Source: Flavobacterium sp. PMTSA4
GTDB lineage: Bacteria; Bacteroidota; Bacteroidia; Flavobacteriales; Flavobacteriaceae
Direction: 5' to 3'
DNA length: 64,000 nucleotides
NCBI RefSeq assembly: GCF_032098525.1
Contig: NZ_CP134890.1
Coordinates: 186,001-250,000, forward strand
Both the position numbers and the translations under genes were made by a program. The notes beneath the pieces were generated by a model. It saw nothing but the letters and a program-made list of their open reading frames with translations. It made no database searches and was not told the origin of the DNA. Positions 53,816 through 61,524 of this stretch are shown here, in pieces. How positions within the stretch are numbered: the first letter of the stretch is position 1; each line of letters begins with the position of its first letter.

Positions 53816-54958
53816 ATGAAAATTGCAATTGTTTGTTATCCTACATTTGGTGGAAGTGGTGTTGTAGCTACAGAGTTAGGCTTGGAGTTAGCACATCGCG
53901 GACACGAAATTCATTTTATAACGTATAGACAACCAGTTCGTTTGGCTTTGTTGAATCCAAATGTTCACTATCACGAAGTTAACGTTCCTGAATATCCATT
54001 GTTTCATTATCAACCTTATGAATTAGCTTTATCCAGTAAATTAGTTGATATGGTGAAGTTGTATAAAATTGACTTAATGCATGTTCATTATGCAATTCCG
54101 CATGCTTATGCAGGTTATATGGCAAAACAAATGCTTAAAGATGAAGGAATTATTATTCCGATGATAACAACACTTCACGGAACTGATATTACACTTGTTG
54201 GAAATCATCCCCATTACAAACCCGCGGTGAGTTTTAGCATTAATAAATCGGATGTTGTGACTTCTGTTTCTCAAAGTTTAAAAGATGATACCTATGCTTT
54301 GTTCAATATTAAAAAGGAAATACATGTAATTCCTAATTTTATTGAATTAGATAAACACAGAAATGAAAAGCAAATTTCCTGTCAACGTTCTGTGATGGCA
54401 ACAAAAGAAGAAAAAATTATTACCCATATTAGTAATTTTAGAAAAGTAAAACGAATTCCAGATGTAATTAATATTTTCTATAAAATTCAACAAAAAATGC
54501 CAGCTAAATTAATGATGGTTGGTGATGGACCAGAAAAAGAAAAAGCAGAATTTCTTTGTCAAAAATTAGGTATTCAAGAAAGAGTTATTTTCTTTGGAAA
54601 CAGCAATGAAATTGATAAAATATTATCTTATTCGGATTTGTTCTTATTGCCTTCAGAAACCGAAAGCTTTGGTTTGGCCGCTTTAGAAGCAATGGCTTGG
54701 AGTGTTCCAGTTATATCAAGTAATTCAGGTGGTTTACCTGAAGTAAATTTTGATGGAATATCAGGATATTTAAGTAACGTTGGTGATACAGATGAAATGG
54801 CAAAAAATGCGATTGCAATACTTGAAAATGATTCTATTTTAGAACAATTTAAATCAAATGCATTAAATGTTGCTCAACAATTTGATATTAAAAATATACT
54901 TCCGTTATATGAAGAATTGTATCAATCTGCAATTCAAAACTCTAAATATCCAGTTTAA
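53816..54958 (+). CDS. bshA: N-acetyl-alpha-D-glucosaminyl L-malate synthase
   Basis: This GT4 glycosyltransferase joins GlcNAc from UDP-GlcNAc to L-malate, the first step of bacillithiol synthesis. The 380 residues start MKIAIVCYPTFGGSGVVATELG, and continue with MHVHYAIPHAYAGYMA, TTLHGTDITLVGNH and the donor-site segment ETESFGLAALEAMAWSVP with the E-x7-E pair. This agrees in length and in the GGSG loop with BshA of Flavobacteria and Bacillus. bshB and bshC are not in the window. A small lipoprotein gene follows 1 nt later. Confidence 0.93.
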   Translation: MKIAIVCYPTFGGSGVVATELGLELAHRGHEIHFITYRQPVRLALLNPNVHYHEVNVPEYPLFHYQPYELALSSKLVDMVKLYKIDLMHVHYAIPHAYAGYMAKQMLKDEGIIIPMITTLHGTDITLVGNHPHYKPAVSFSINKSDVVTSVSQSLKDDTYALFNIKKEIHVIPNFIELDKHRNEKQISCQRSVMATKEEKIITHISNFRKVKRIPDVINIFYKIQQKMPAKLMMVGDGPEKEKAEFLCQKLGIQERVIFFGNSNEIDKILSYSDLFLLPSETESFGLAALEAMAWSVPVISSNSGGLPEVNFDGISGYLSNVGDTDEMAKNAIAILENDSILEQFKSNALNVAQQFDIKNILPLYEELYQSAIQNSKYPV

Positions 54959-54959
54959 T

Positions 54960-55391
54960 ATGGTAAAAAGAATTAGTATTCTTGTTTTTGGATTTCTTTT
55001 ATTTTCTTGTTCAACTTCAAATAAAGTTGTAGAAAAAAAACCTCTGTATGAAGTTTTAGCGACTAATAACAATGGTGGAGCAAATATCAAATTTTATGAA
55101 ATTTTAACGGAGCCAAAAGAAATAATGATGTTATTAGGCGATGAATCTTTAAGAAAGAAGATTAAAAAAGATGATACAGTTAAAAGTAATTTTTTAATAT
55201 TAAATTCAGGGCCAACAAAGGAAACTTATAACAGAATAAAAGTTGAAAAAGTTGTTGAAACCGAAAAAGAAATTATAGTTTATATCAAAGACACACAGAA
55301 GGAAACTGAAATTGATTTGTCTGACGAAAATATAATTTACCCATACACTATTATTAAAATTAATTCTAAGAAACCAATTGTAATTAAATAA
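54960..55391 (+). CDS. Small lipoprotein, possibly PrcB_C-like
   Basis: The ATG at 54960 gives 143 residues; upstream in-frame ATGs lie inside bshA. The signal peptide ends in the lipobox LLFSC (Cys17). The mature part contains SNFLILNSGPTKETYNRIKVEKVVETE followed by IIVYIKDTQKE (given here in pieces: SNFLILNSGP, RIKVEKVVETEKEIIVYIKD), which resembles the PrcB C-terminal domain of protease-associated lipoproteins. The resemblance is by eye and weak. It starts 1 nt after bshA, probably sharing its transcript, and ends at a terminator. Confidence 0.7.
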   Translation: MVKRISILVFGFLLFSCSTSNKVVEKKPLYEVLATNNNGGANIKFYEILTEPKEIMMLLGDESLRKKIKKDDTVKSNFLILNSGPTKETYNRIKVEKVVETEKEIIVYIKDTQKETEIDLSDENIIYPYTIIKINSKKPIVIK

Positions 55392-55420
55392 AAAAACGTC
55401 TGCATTGCAGACGTTTTTTT
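55391..55420. terminator. Bidirectional terminator
   Basis: ACGTCTGCA (55396-55404) and TGCAGACGT (55406-55414) form a near-perfect palindrome flanked by A- and T-tracts, between the converging lipoprotein and barrel genes. Confidence 0.9.
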
Positions 55421-55438
55421 ATTATTAATACTTTAAGA

Positions 55439-55936
55439 TTACCATCTATAACGAATACCTAAAGCAATATCTGGACCGAAACTGTCTTCTCTAAATTTGT
55501 TGTCACCATTGTTATTTAAATACAACTCTGGTCTAAAATCAAGAGATAATTGAATAGGCACATCAAAATTATATTCAATACCTAAATCTCCCGCAGCTAA
55601 GATAAATGTTCCGCTATCGCTGAATCCATTTTTGTCATAACTCCAACTTCCAACACCTGCACCAACACCTGCGTACCAATTAAAACCTTTGTCTATGTTC
55701 CAAACCCATTGGTATAAACCTACTAATTTGAATGCATCAACATCTCTACTGTTACGCCAACCTAAATCTAATTCTAATCTGTTGTTACTTCCTAAACCTC
55801 TTTGATATGATATTTCACCACCAAAACCATCATTGTCTCCCAGACGAAGACCTAATGCATTTTTAGAAATATCCTGTGCCTGTGTTGCAAATGTTAATCC
55901 AATTAACATGAATGCTGATAAAATGATTTTTTTCAT
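55439..55936 (-). CDS. Small outer-membrane beta-barrel protein
   Basis: This 165-residue protein has a signal peptide (MKKIILSAFMLIGLTFATQAQ) and about eight amphipathic strands, such as ALGLRLGDNDGFGGEISYQR, NRLELDLGWR, VGLYQWVWNI and FNWYAGVGAGVGSWSYD, ending PDIALGIRYRW. The C-terminal aromatic residue and the pattern fit an 8-strand OmpX/OmpW-size barrel of the outer membrane. Bacteroidetes carry many such proteins. No specific function can be given. It is monocistronic with the shared terminator at 55391. Confidence 0.8.
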   Translation of the reverse strand: MKKIILSAFMLIGLTFATQAQDISKNALGLRLGDNDGFGGEISYQRGLGSNNRLELDLGWRNSRDVDAFKLVGLYQWVWNIDKGFNWYAGVGAGVGSWSYDKNGFSDSGTFILAAGDLGIEYNFDVPIQLSLDFRPELYLNNNGDNKFREDSFGPDIALGIRYRW

Positions 55937-56098
55937 AATTAAACTTTGTTTGTTATTTATATTACAAATTTATAACGAACATTTTTACTTTTTGTTATAT
56001 TATTTTAGAAAAACATTTCAAAATTTCGGAATAACAAGTTAAATCCTGCTTTTTAACAACTTTTTTTATGTTTAATTATGAAAATATGATATTTAAAA

Positions 56099-56932
56099 CT
56101 ATTTCGAAGGTTTTTGCATCACAATTGAAGCAACCAGTTGATGTTTGATTAAATCATCCATTTCAAATAAATCTTCATCTTCTTTTTCGGTATGATCTTC
56201 ATATCTATAAAGTTTCCAACGTTTTTTGTTGTACTCCAAAGCAGTTAAGTTTTCTACCCAATCACCAGAATTAAGATACATAGTAGAACCATTTTTACGA
56301 ACTTGGCGTGTAATCTTTGGTTCATGGATGTGTCCGCAAATGACATAGTCATATTTGTTTTCTATAGCTAATTCAGTTGCGGTGTTTTCAAAATCAGAAA
56401 TATGTTTAACTGCTTTTTTAACACTTGCTTTTATTTTTTTTGAAAATGAATAAGGTTCTTTTCCAATTTTTTTTAAGCACCAATTTACAAAGCGATTAAT
56501 TAGAATTAAATAATCATAACCCAAACCACCAAGTTTTGCAATCCATTTTGAATGTTGAACCGAAGCATCAAAAACATCACCATGAAAAATCCATGCTTTT
56601 TTATAATCTATATCTAAAACTATTTTATCAGCCAAAGTAAAGTTGCCTAAAACAGAAGGACTAAACTTTCTTAACATTTCATCATGATTTCCCGTTAAAT
56701 AGTAAACCTTTGTTCCTTTAGAAGCAAGGTCAATTATTTTTTTGATTACTTTCAAATGTGATTTTGGAAAATAGGATTTTCTAAACTGCCAAATATCTAT
56801 AATATCACCATTTAAGACTAATGTTTTTGGTTTTATTGAATTCAAGTAATGGTAAAGTTCAGTAGCGTGTGAACCATAAGTTCCTAAATGTGCATCAGAG
56901 ATTACAACGACATCTAATTTTCTTTTTTTCAT
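56099..56932 (-). CDS. UDP-2,3-diacylglucosamine diphosphatase-like metallophosphoesterase (LpxH-like)
   Basis: This 277-residue cytoplasmic enzyme has the calcineurin-like signature: VVISDAHLGTYGSH, LVLNGDIIDIWQFR, VYYLTGNHDEML, WIFHGDVFD and VICGHIHEPK. These supply the His, Asp and Asn ligands of a two-metal site. The spacing is like LpxH, which makes lipid X in lipid A synthesis, and is typical of the Bacteroidetes LpxH-like family; other family members have other phosphoester substrates. Length is about 35 residues more than E. coli LpxH. It is monocistronic and divergent from aroC. Confidence 0.83.
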   Translation of the reverse strand: MKKRKLDVVVISDAHLGTYGSHATELYHYLNSIKPKTLVLNGDIIDIWQFRKSYFPKSHLKVIKKIIDLASKGTKVYYLTGNHDEMLRKFSPSVLGNFTLADKIVLDIDYKKAWIFHGDVFDASVQHSKWIAKLGGLGYDYLILINRFVNWCLKKIGKEPYSFSKKIKASVKKAVKHISDFENTATELAIENKYDYVICGHIHEPKITRQVRKNGSTMYLNSGDWVENLTALEYNKKRWKLYRYEDHTEKEDEDLFEMDDLIKHQLVASIVMQKPSK

Positions 56933-57079
56933 CTCAATAGAAGTTTTACAAATTAAAGGATTGGATATTAACTATATGTAGATTTATCGTTAAATCATTT
57001 TAACTTTAAAATCAATTTTTTGTAAATAACTATCGATTCTAAAATCAGTTTAAAGTTTTAATAACTTCAAACAAAAAAC

Positions 57080-57087
57080 TATATTTG
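57080..57087 (+). promoter_or_regulatory. -7 promoter element of aroC
   Basis: TATATTTG, a TAnnTTTG match, 17 nt before the ATG at 57105. Confidence 0.5.
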
Positions 57088-57104
57088 TTCAAAACACAAA
57101 AACA

Positions 57105-58169
57105 ATGGCTGGTAACAGTTTTGGAACTCTTTTTAAACTAACCACTTTTGGCGAATCACACGGTGAAGCTATTGGAGGAATAATTGATGGTTGTCCTTCA
57201 GGAATTCAATTAGATTTTGAAGCAATTCAAAAAGAAATGCAACGAAGAAAACCAGGCCAATCTAGCATTGTTACCCAACGAAAAGAAGAAGATGAAGTTC
57301 AGTTTCTTTCTGGGATTTTTGAAGGAAAAACAACTGGAACACCAATTGGTTTTGTGATAAATAATACGAATCAAAAATCAAATGATTATTCACATATAAA
57401 AGATAGTTATCGTCCAAGTCATGCAGACTATGTTTATGAAAAAAAATATGGTATTCGTGACTATCGCGGTGGAGGAAGAAGTTCTGCTCGTGAAACTGCA
57501 TGTAGAGTTGTTGCAGGAGCAATTGCAAAACAAGTTTTTTCAGAGATAAAAATCAATGCTTTTGTATCATCTGTTGGAGAAATTTTTATTGATAAACCGT
57601 ATCAAGATTTAGATTTTATTTTAACTGAAACCAATGATGTGCGATGTCCAGATATAGCTTCTGCTAAAAAAATGGAAGATTACATCAAAGAAATAAAAAA
57701 ACAAGGCGACACTGTTGGCGGAACGATTACTTGCGTCATTCAGAATGTTCCAATTGGATTGGGTGAACCTGTTTTTGATAAATTGCATGCCGAATTAGGT
57801 AAAGCAATGCTATCGATTAACGCTGTTCATGGCTTTGAATATGGAAGTGGATTTTGCGGAGCAAGAATGAAAGGCAGCGAACATAATGATTTATTTAATG
57901 AAGATGGAACGACAAAAACTAATCTTTCTGGTGGAATTCAAGGTGGAATTTCTAACGGAATGGATATCTATTTTAGGGTAGCTTTTAAACCTGTTGCAAC
58001 CATTCTGCAAAAACAAGAAGTATTGACTAATCAAGGAGAAATAATTGAACAACAAGGAAAAGGAAGACACGATCCATGTGTAGTTCCAAGAGCTGTTCCT
58101 ATAGTTGAAGCCATGGCGGCATTGGTCATGACAGATTTTTATTTATTAAACAAAATTTACAATCATTAG
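57105..58169 (+). CDS. aroC: Chorismate synthase
   Basis: The enzyme makes chorismate from EPSP using reduced FMN, the last common step of the shikimate pathway. The 354 residues hold the family signatures GESHGEAIGGIIDGCPSG, RPSHADYVYEKKYGIRDYRG (with the neighbouring GGGRSSARET) and GKGRHDPCVVPRAVPIVEAM. It is a normal-length, monofunctional type. The SDF symporter gene starts directly at the next base after the stop (58170), so the two are likely co-transcribed. Confidence 0.97.
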   Translation: MAGNSFGTLFKLTTFGESHGEAIGGIIDGCPSGIQLDFEAIQKEMQRRKPGQSSIVTQRKEEDEVQFLSGIFEGKTTGTPIGFVINNTNQKSNDYSHIKDSYRPSHADYVYEKKYGIRDYRGGGRSSARETACRVVAGAIAKQVFSEIKINAFVSSVGEIFIDKPYQDLDFILTETNDVRCPDIASAKKMEDYIKEIKKQGDTVGGTITCVIQNVPIGLGEPVFDKLHAELGKAMLSINAVHGFEYGSGFCGARMKGSEHNDLFNEDGTTKTNLSGGIQGGISNGMDIYFRVAFKPVATILQKQEVLTNQGEIIEQQGKGRHDPCVVPRAVPIVEAMAALVMTDFYLLNKIYNH

Positions 58170-59420
58170 ATGGAAGTACAAGAAAAGAAACAATCAATCT
58201 TTAAAAATTTAACGGTTCAAATTATTATTGCTATGATTATTGGAGCAATAATTGGGATTTTTGTTCACAATAATTATGATGTTGATTCCGCAAAATCATT
58301 CAGTAATTACATAAAAATATTAGCAACTATTTTCATTCGTTTAGTGCAAATGATTATTGCACCTTTAGTTTTTACAACTTTGGTGGTAGGAATTGCAAAA
58401 CTTGGTGATTTGAAATCCGTTGGAAGAATAGGAGGAAGAGCTTTAGGTTGGTTTTTTACAGCTTCATTTATTTCATTATTAATTGGATTATTTTGGGTAA
58501 ATACATTGCAACCTGGTGTTGGCTTAAATTTGAAAGATGTTGATATGTCGGCTGCATCAGATGTAGTTGATAAGACTCAAGTATTTTCAGCTCAAAATTT
58601 CATTGAACATATTATTCCAAAAAGTATAGTTGAAGCTATGGCTACCAATGAAATATTACAAATTGTTATTTTTTCAATTTTTTTCGGTCTTGCTGCAGCT
58701 TCAATAGGAGATTATACAAAGCCTGTGGTCAATGCTTTAGAAAAAACTTCACATATCATTCTAAAAATGGTTAATTACGTCATGGCTTTTGCGCCACTAG
58801 GAGTTTTTGGCGCTATCGCTGGAGTTTTTGCAGTTAAAGATGTCTCAGAATTATTAATAACCTATGCTAAATTTTTTGGTTCATTCATGGTTGGGATTTC
58901 ATCCTTGTGGCTATTATTGTTAGTTGTTGGTTATATTTTCTTGAAAGGACACATGACTACTTTGCTAAAAAGAATTACGGGACCAATTATTATAGCATTT
59001 GGAACCACAAGTAGTGAGGCTGTTTTTCCAAAATTAACTGAAGAGCTTGAACGCTTTGGGATTAAAGATAAAATAGTATCTTTTATGTTGCCACTTGGAT
59101 ATTCTTTTAATCTTGATGGTAGTATGATGTATATGACTTTTGCTAGTATTTTTATTGCTCAAGCTTATAATATACCTTTAGATACAGGAACACAGTTTAC
59201 CATGTTATTGGTTTTAATGCTTACCAGTAAAGGAATTGCTGGAGTTCCAAGAGCAAGTTTAGTCGTTGTTGCGGCTACTTGTGGGATGTTTAAAATTCCA
59301 GTTGAAGGAATAGCTTTAATATTACCGATAGACCATTTTTGTGATATGTTCAGAAGTGGTACAAATGTGTTAGGTAATGCTTTGGCAACTAGTATAGTAG
59401 GGAAATGGGAAAAAGATTAA
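58170..59420 (+). CDS. Dicarboxylate/amino acid:cation symporter (SDF family)
   Basis: This 416-residue inner-membrane transporter of the GltPh/DctA type starts MEVQEKKQSIFKNLTVQIII. It has FIRLVQMIIAPLVFTTLVVG, the serine-rich hairpin FGTTSSEAVFPKLTEELE, the substrate motif GYSFNLDGSMMYMTFASIFI and DHFCDMFRSGTNVLGNALA near the C-terminus. Glutamate, aspartate or C4-dicarboxylates are the usual substrates, with Na+ or H+. It follows aroC with no gap. The exact substrate is not readable. Confidence 0.93.
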   Translation: MEVQEKKQSIFKNLTVQIIIAMIIGAIIGIFVHNNYDVDSAKSFSNYIKILATIFIRLVQMIIAPLVFTTLVVGIAKLGDLKSVGRIGGRALGWFFTASFISLLIGLFWVNTLQPGVGLNLKDVDMSAASDVVDKTQVFSAQNFIEHIIPKSIVEAMATNEILQIVIFSIFFGLAAASIGDYTKPVVNALEKTSHIILKMVNYVMAFAPLGVFGAIAGVFAVKDVSELLITYAKFFGSFMVGISSLWLLLLVVGYIFLKGHMTTLLKRITGPIIIAFGTTSSEAVFPKLTEELERFGIKDKIVSFMLPLGYSFNLDGSMMYMTFASIFIAQAYNIPLDTGTQFTMLLVLMLTSKGIAGVPRASLVVVAATCGMFKIPVEGIALILPIDHFCDMFRSGTNVLGNALATSIVGKWEKD

Positions 59421-59450
59421 AAAAAAAATTTTTTATATCGATTTCTTTAG

Positions 59451-59458
59451 TAAATTTG
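59451..59458 (+). promoter_or_regulatory. -7 promoter element of the anchor-J/Fn3 gene
   Basis: TAAATTTG fits TAnnTTTG, 29 nt before the ATG at 59488. The leader continues as AATTAATTAATT. Confidence 0.4.
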
Positions 59459-59487
59459 AATCAATTAATTAATTTAAAAAATAATTT

Positions 59488-61047
59488 ATGAAAAAACTTT
59501 TACTTTTAACACTTTTTGGTTTTAGTCAACTTACAAGTGCTCAAATTATTTTCCAAGAGAATTGGGATGGTATTGGACCAGGAATAGCTGGATGGACACT
59601 AAATAATGTTGATGGATTAACACCAAATGCAGGTGTAAATTTTGTTAATGCAGCATGGGTTTCGACAACTGAAGAATTCGGGAATAATGTTGCGATGAGT
59701 AACTCATGGTATACTCCAGCAGGAACTTCAAACGATTGGTTGATTTCACCTGCAATTGTTTTACCTGCAGGTACTAAAACACTTTCATGGGATGCAAGAA
59801 CCTATGATCCAACTTATAAGGATTCATATAAAGTTTTTATTTCTACTACGGGTAATTCTGTTGCTAATTTTACTACTCAGTTATTTGCTCAAGGAAATGG
59901 AACAACTGGTTCAACGGGTGAAAACACAACATGGACTAGAAGAACATTAGATTTATCATCTTATACGGGTACAATATATATTGCATTTCAAAACTTTTCT
60001 ACAGATATGTTTTTGTTGGCTGTAGATAATATTTCTATTACTGGTAATTCAACTTGTCAATCTCCTAATAGAGTTATGACTACAAATGCAATTGGTTTAA
60101 CAACAGCAACATTAAATTGGGATGCTGTAACTGGTGCGACTGGTTACGAAGTAGCAGTAGGAGCAGTTGGTTTTATTCCTTCTACTCAAACAGGAACTTC
60201 TCCAACTAATAGTTATGTTGTTACGAATCTAACCCCTAATAATAGATATCAATATTATGTTAGAAATTCATGTGGAAGTATGTGGATAGGTCCTTATAAT
60301 ATTTTTACTGCTTCCTATGTAACAAATAGTAATTATGGATTTGAAACTACAGCAGCCAATGGAGGATATAATGCAGATGGATGGACAGGATCGTTTAGTT
60401 TAAATAATACAGCAGGAGCTGCATTTTATGCGGATGGTGTTCAGATGGTGTTTAGTAATTCATCTACAACTGCCGCTACAGATAGATGGTTATATTCAAG
60501 ACCGATTTACTTAACTGCAAATGAGCAAATTACCTTAAAATTTTCTACAAGATCGACAAGTACAACTGTTGCTAATAGTTTGATTTCTAAAGTAGGTTCA
60601 GCTCCAACACCTGTAGGACAAACTACGACTTTATCTACAGTTAATGTTGTGGGTACAACTTTTGTTGTAACTACAAATAATTTTACTGCTCCAACAACAG
60701 GCACGTATTATTTTGGTTTCAATCATAATAATCCTGCAACTTCGGTTGCTACATCTATTGTTCTTGATAAAGTTGAATTTACTACAAATTTAAATTCTAA
60801 TGATTTCTTATCAAATAATTTAGTTGTTTACCCTAATCCAACAAAAAATATAATCAATATTTCAAATTCATTGAATGCTGTTGTTGATAATGTTGTTTTA
60901 ACTGATTTAAATGGTAGAGTTGTTAAATCTCAAAAAATAAATGCTACAGAAGGTCAAGTAGATATTAGTGATTTAGCTACTGGAATTTATATGATGAATG
61001 TAACAACTGATCAAGGTGTTGCAACTAAAAAAGTGATTAAAGAATAA
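59488..61047 (+). CDS. T9SS-secreted protein with choice-of-anchor J and Fn3 domains
   Basis: This 519-residue exported protein has a signal peptide (MKKLLLLTLFGFSQLTSAQ). A choice-of-anchor J (cleaved-adhesin-like) domain spans about 20-190 (IIFQENWDGIGPGIAGWTL, SNDWLISPAI, LAVDNISITG). A fibronectin type III domain follows (about 195-285; TTATLNWDAVTGATGYEVAV, NNRYQYYVR), then a beta-rich domain (about 290-430). The C-terminus (VYPNPTKNI, VVLTDLNGRVVKSQ, GIYMMNVT, KVIKE) is a type A T9SS sorting domain. It is presumably surface-bound or secreted; no enzyme domain is seen. It is monocistronic. Confidence 0.9.
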   Translation: MKKLLLLTLFGFSQLTSAQIIFQENWDGIGPGIAGWTLNNVDGLTPNAGVNFVNAAWVSTTEEFGNNVAMSNSWYTPAGTSNDWLISPAIVLPAGTKTLSWDARTYDPTYKDSYKVFISTTGNSVANFTTQLFAQGNGTTGSTGENTTWTRRTLDLSSYTGTIYIAFQNFSTDMFLLAVDNISITGNSTCQSPNRVMTTNAIGLTTATLNWDAVTGATGYEVAVGAVGFIPSTQTGTSPTNSYVVTNLTPNNRYQYYVRNSCGSMWIGPYNIFTASYVTNSNYGFETTAANGGYNADGWTGSFSLNNTAGAAFYADGVQMVFSNSSTTAATDRWLYSRPIYLTANEQITLKFSTRSTSTTVANSLISKVGSAPTPVGQTTTLSTVNVVGTTFVVTTNNFTAPTTGTYYFGFNHNNPATSVATSIVLDKVEFTTNLNSNDFLSNNLVVYPNPTKNIINISNSLNAVVDNVVLTDLNGRVVKSQKINATEGQVDISDLATGIYMMNVTTDQGVATKKVIKE

Positions 61048-61067
61048 TTTATTTTTCACAATATATT

Positions 61068-61100
61068 AAAAAACGACTGAGGCAACTTAGTCGTTTTTTT
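61068..61100. terminator. Bidirectional terminator
   Basis: AAAAAACGACT (61068-61078) pairs with AGTCGTTTTTT (61089-61099). It sits between the T9SS gene and the converging DCC gene, whose stop lies at its edge. Confidence 0.88.
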
Positions 61101-61522
61101 TATTCTAAAAATTTAGATTTTATTTCTGGTGTTGGAATCATACAACTTTCTTTTTTACCATACCATTTATAACGATTTCTAGCTACATAATCATAAATGT
61201 AATTTGAAATTTGTTTTGGAAAATAATTGAAAATGGAAAGTAAACTGTATAAACCACCTAAAGTAGATGAGATTTTTAAAGCAGCTTCAGCTTTATTATA
61301 ATAGGCATTTCCCGGTTCATAGAGTAAAAAACTATCAATATTACTTGAATTTACTCCAATATGGGTTGTTATTTTTTGACCAAGTTCAGATTGAAGTGCA
61401 ACAAATCTAAAAACATCTTTTTTATCTTTTTTGATAATGAATTGAACAGAAGAATTACACAAATTACAAACTCCATCAAATAAGATGATTTTTTTGTCTT
61501 TTGGTAGTTCGTTAATTTCCAT
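61100..61522 (-). CDS. DCC family protein (DUF393, thiol-disulfide-type)
   Basis: This 140-residue cytoplasmic protein has the DxxCxxC signature FDGVCNLCNSSVQFIIKKD at residues 15-33, then FRFVALQSELGQKI. That is the DUF393/DCC family, often annotated as thiol-disulfide oxidoreductase on the basis of a thioredoxin-like CxxC. Real substrates are not known. It follows mutS2 by 2 nt on the minus strand, so it is probably co-transcribed with it. Confidence 0.88.
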   Translation of the reverse strand: MEINELPKDKKIILFDGVCNLCNSSVQFIIKKDKKDVFRFVALQSELGQKITTHIGVNSSNIDSFLLYEPGNAYYNKAEAALKISSTLGGLYSLLSIFNYFPKQISNYIYDYVARNRYKWYGKKESCMIPTPEIKSKFLE

Positions 61523-61524
61523 TT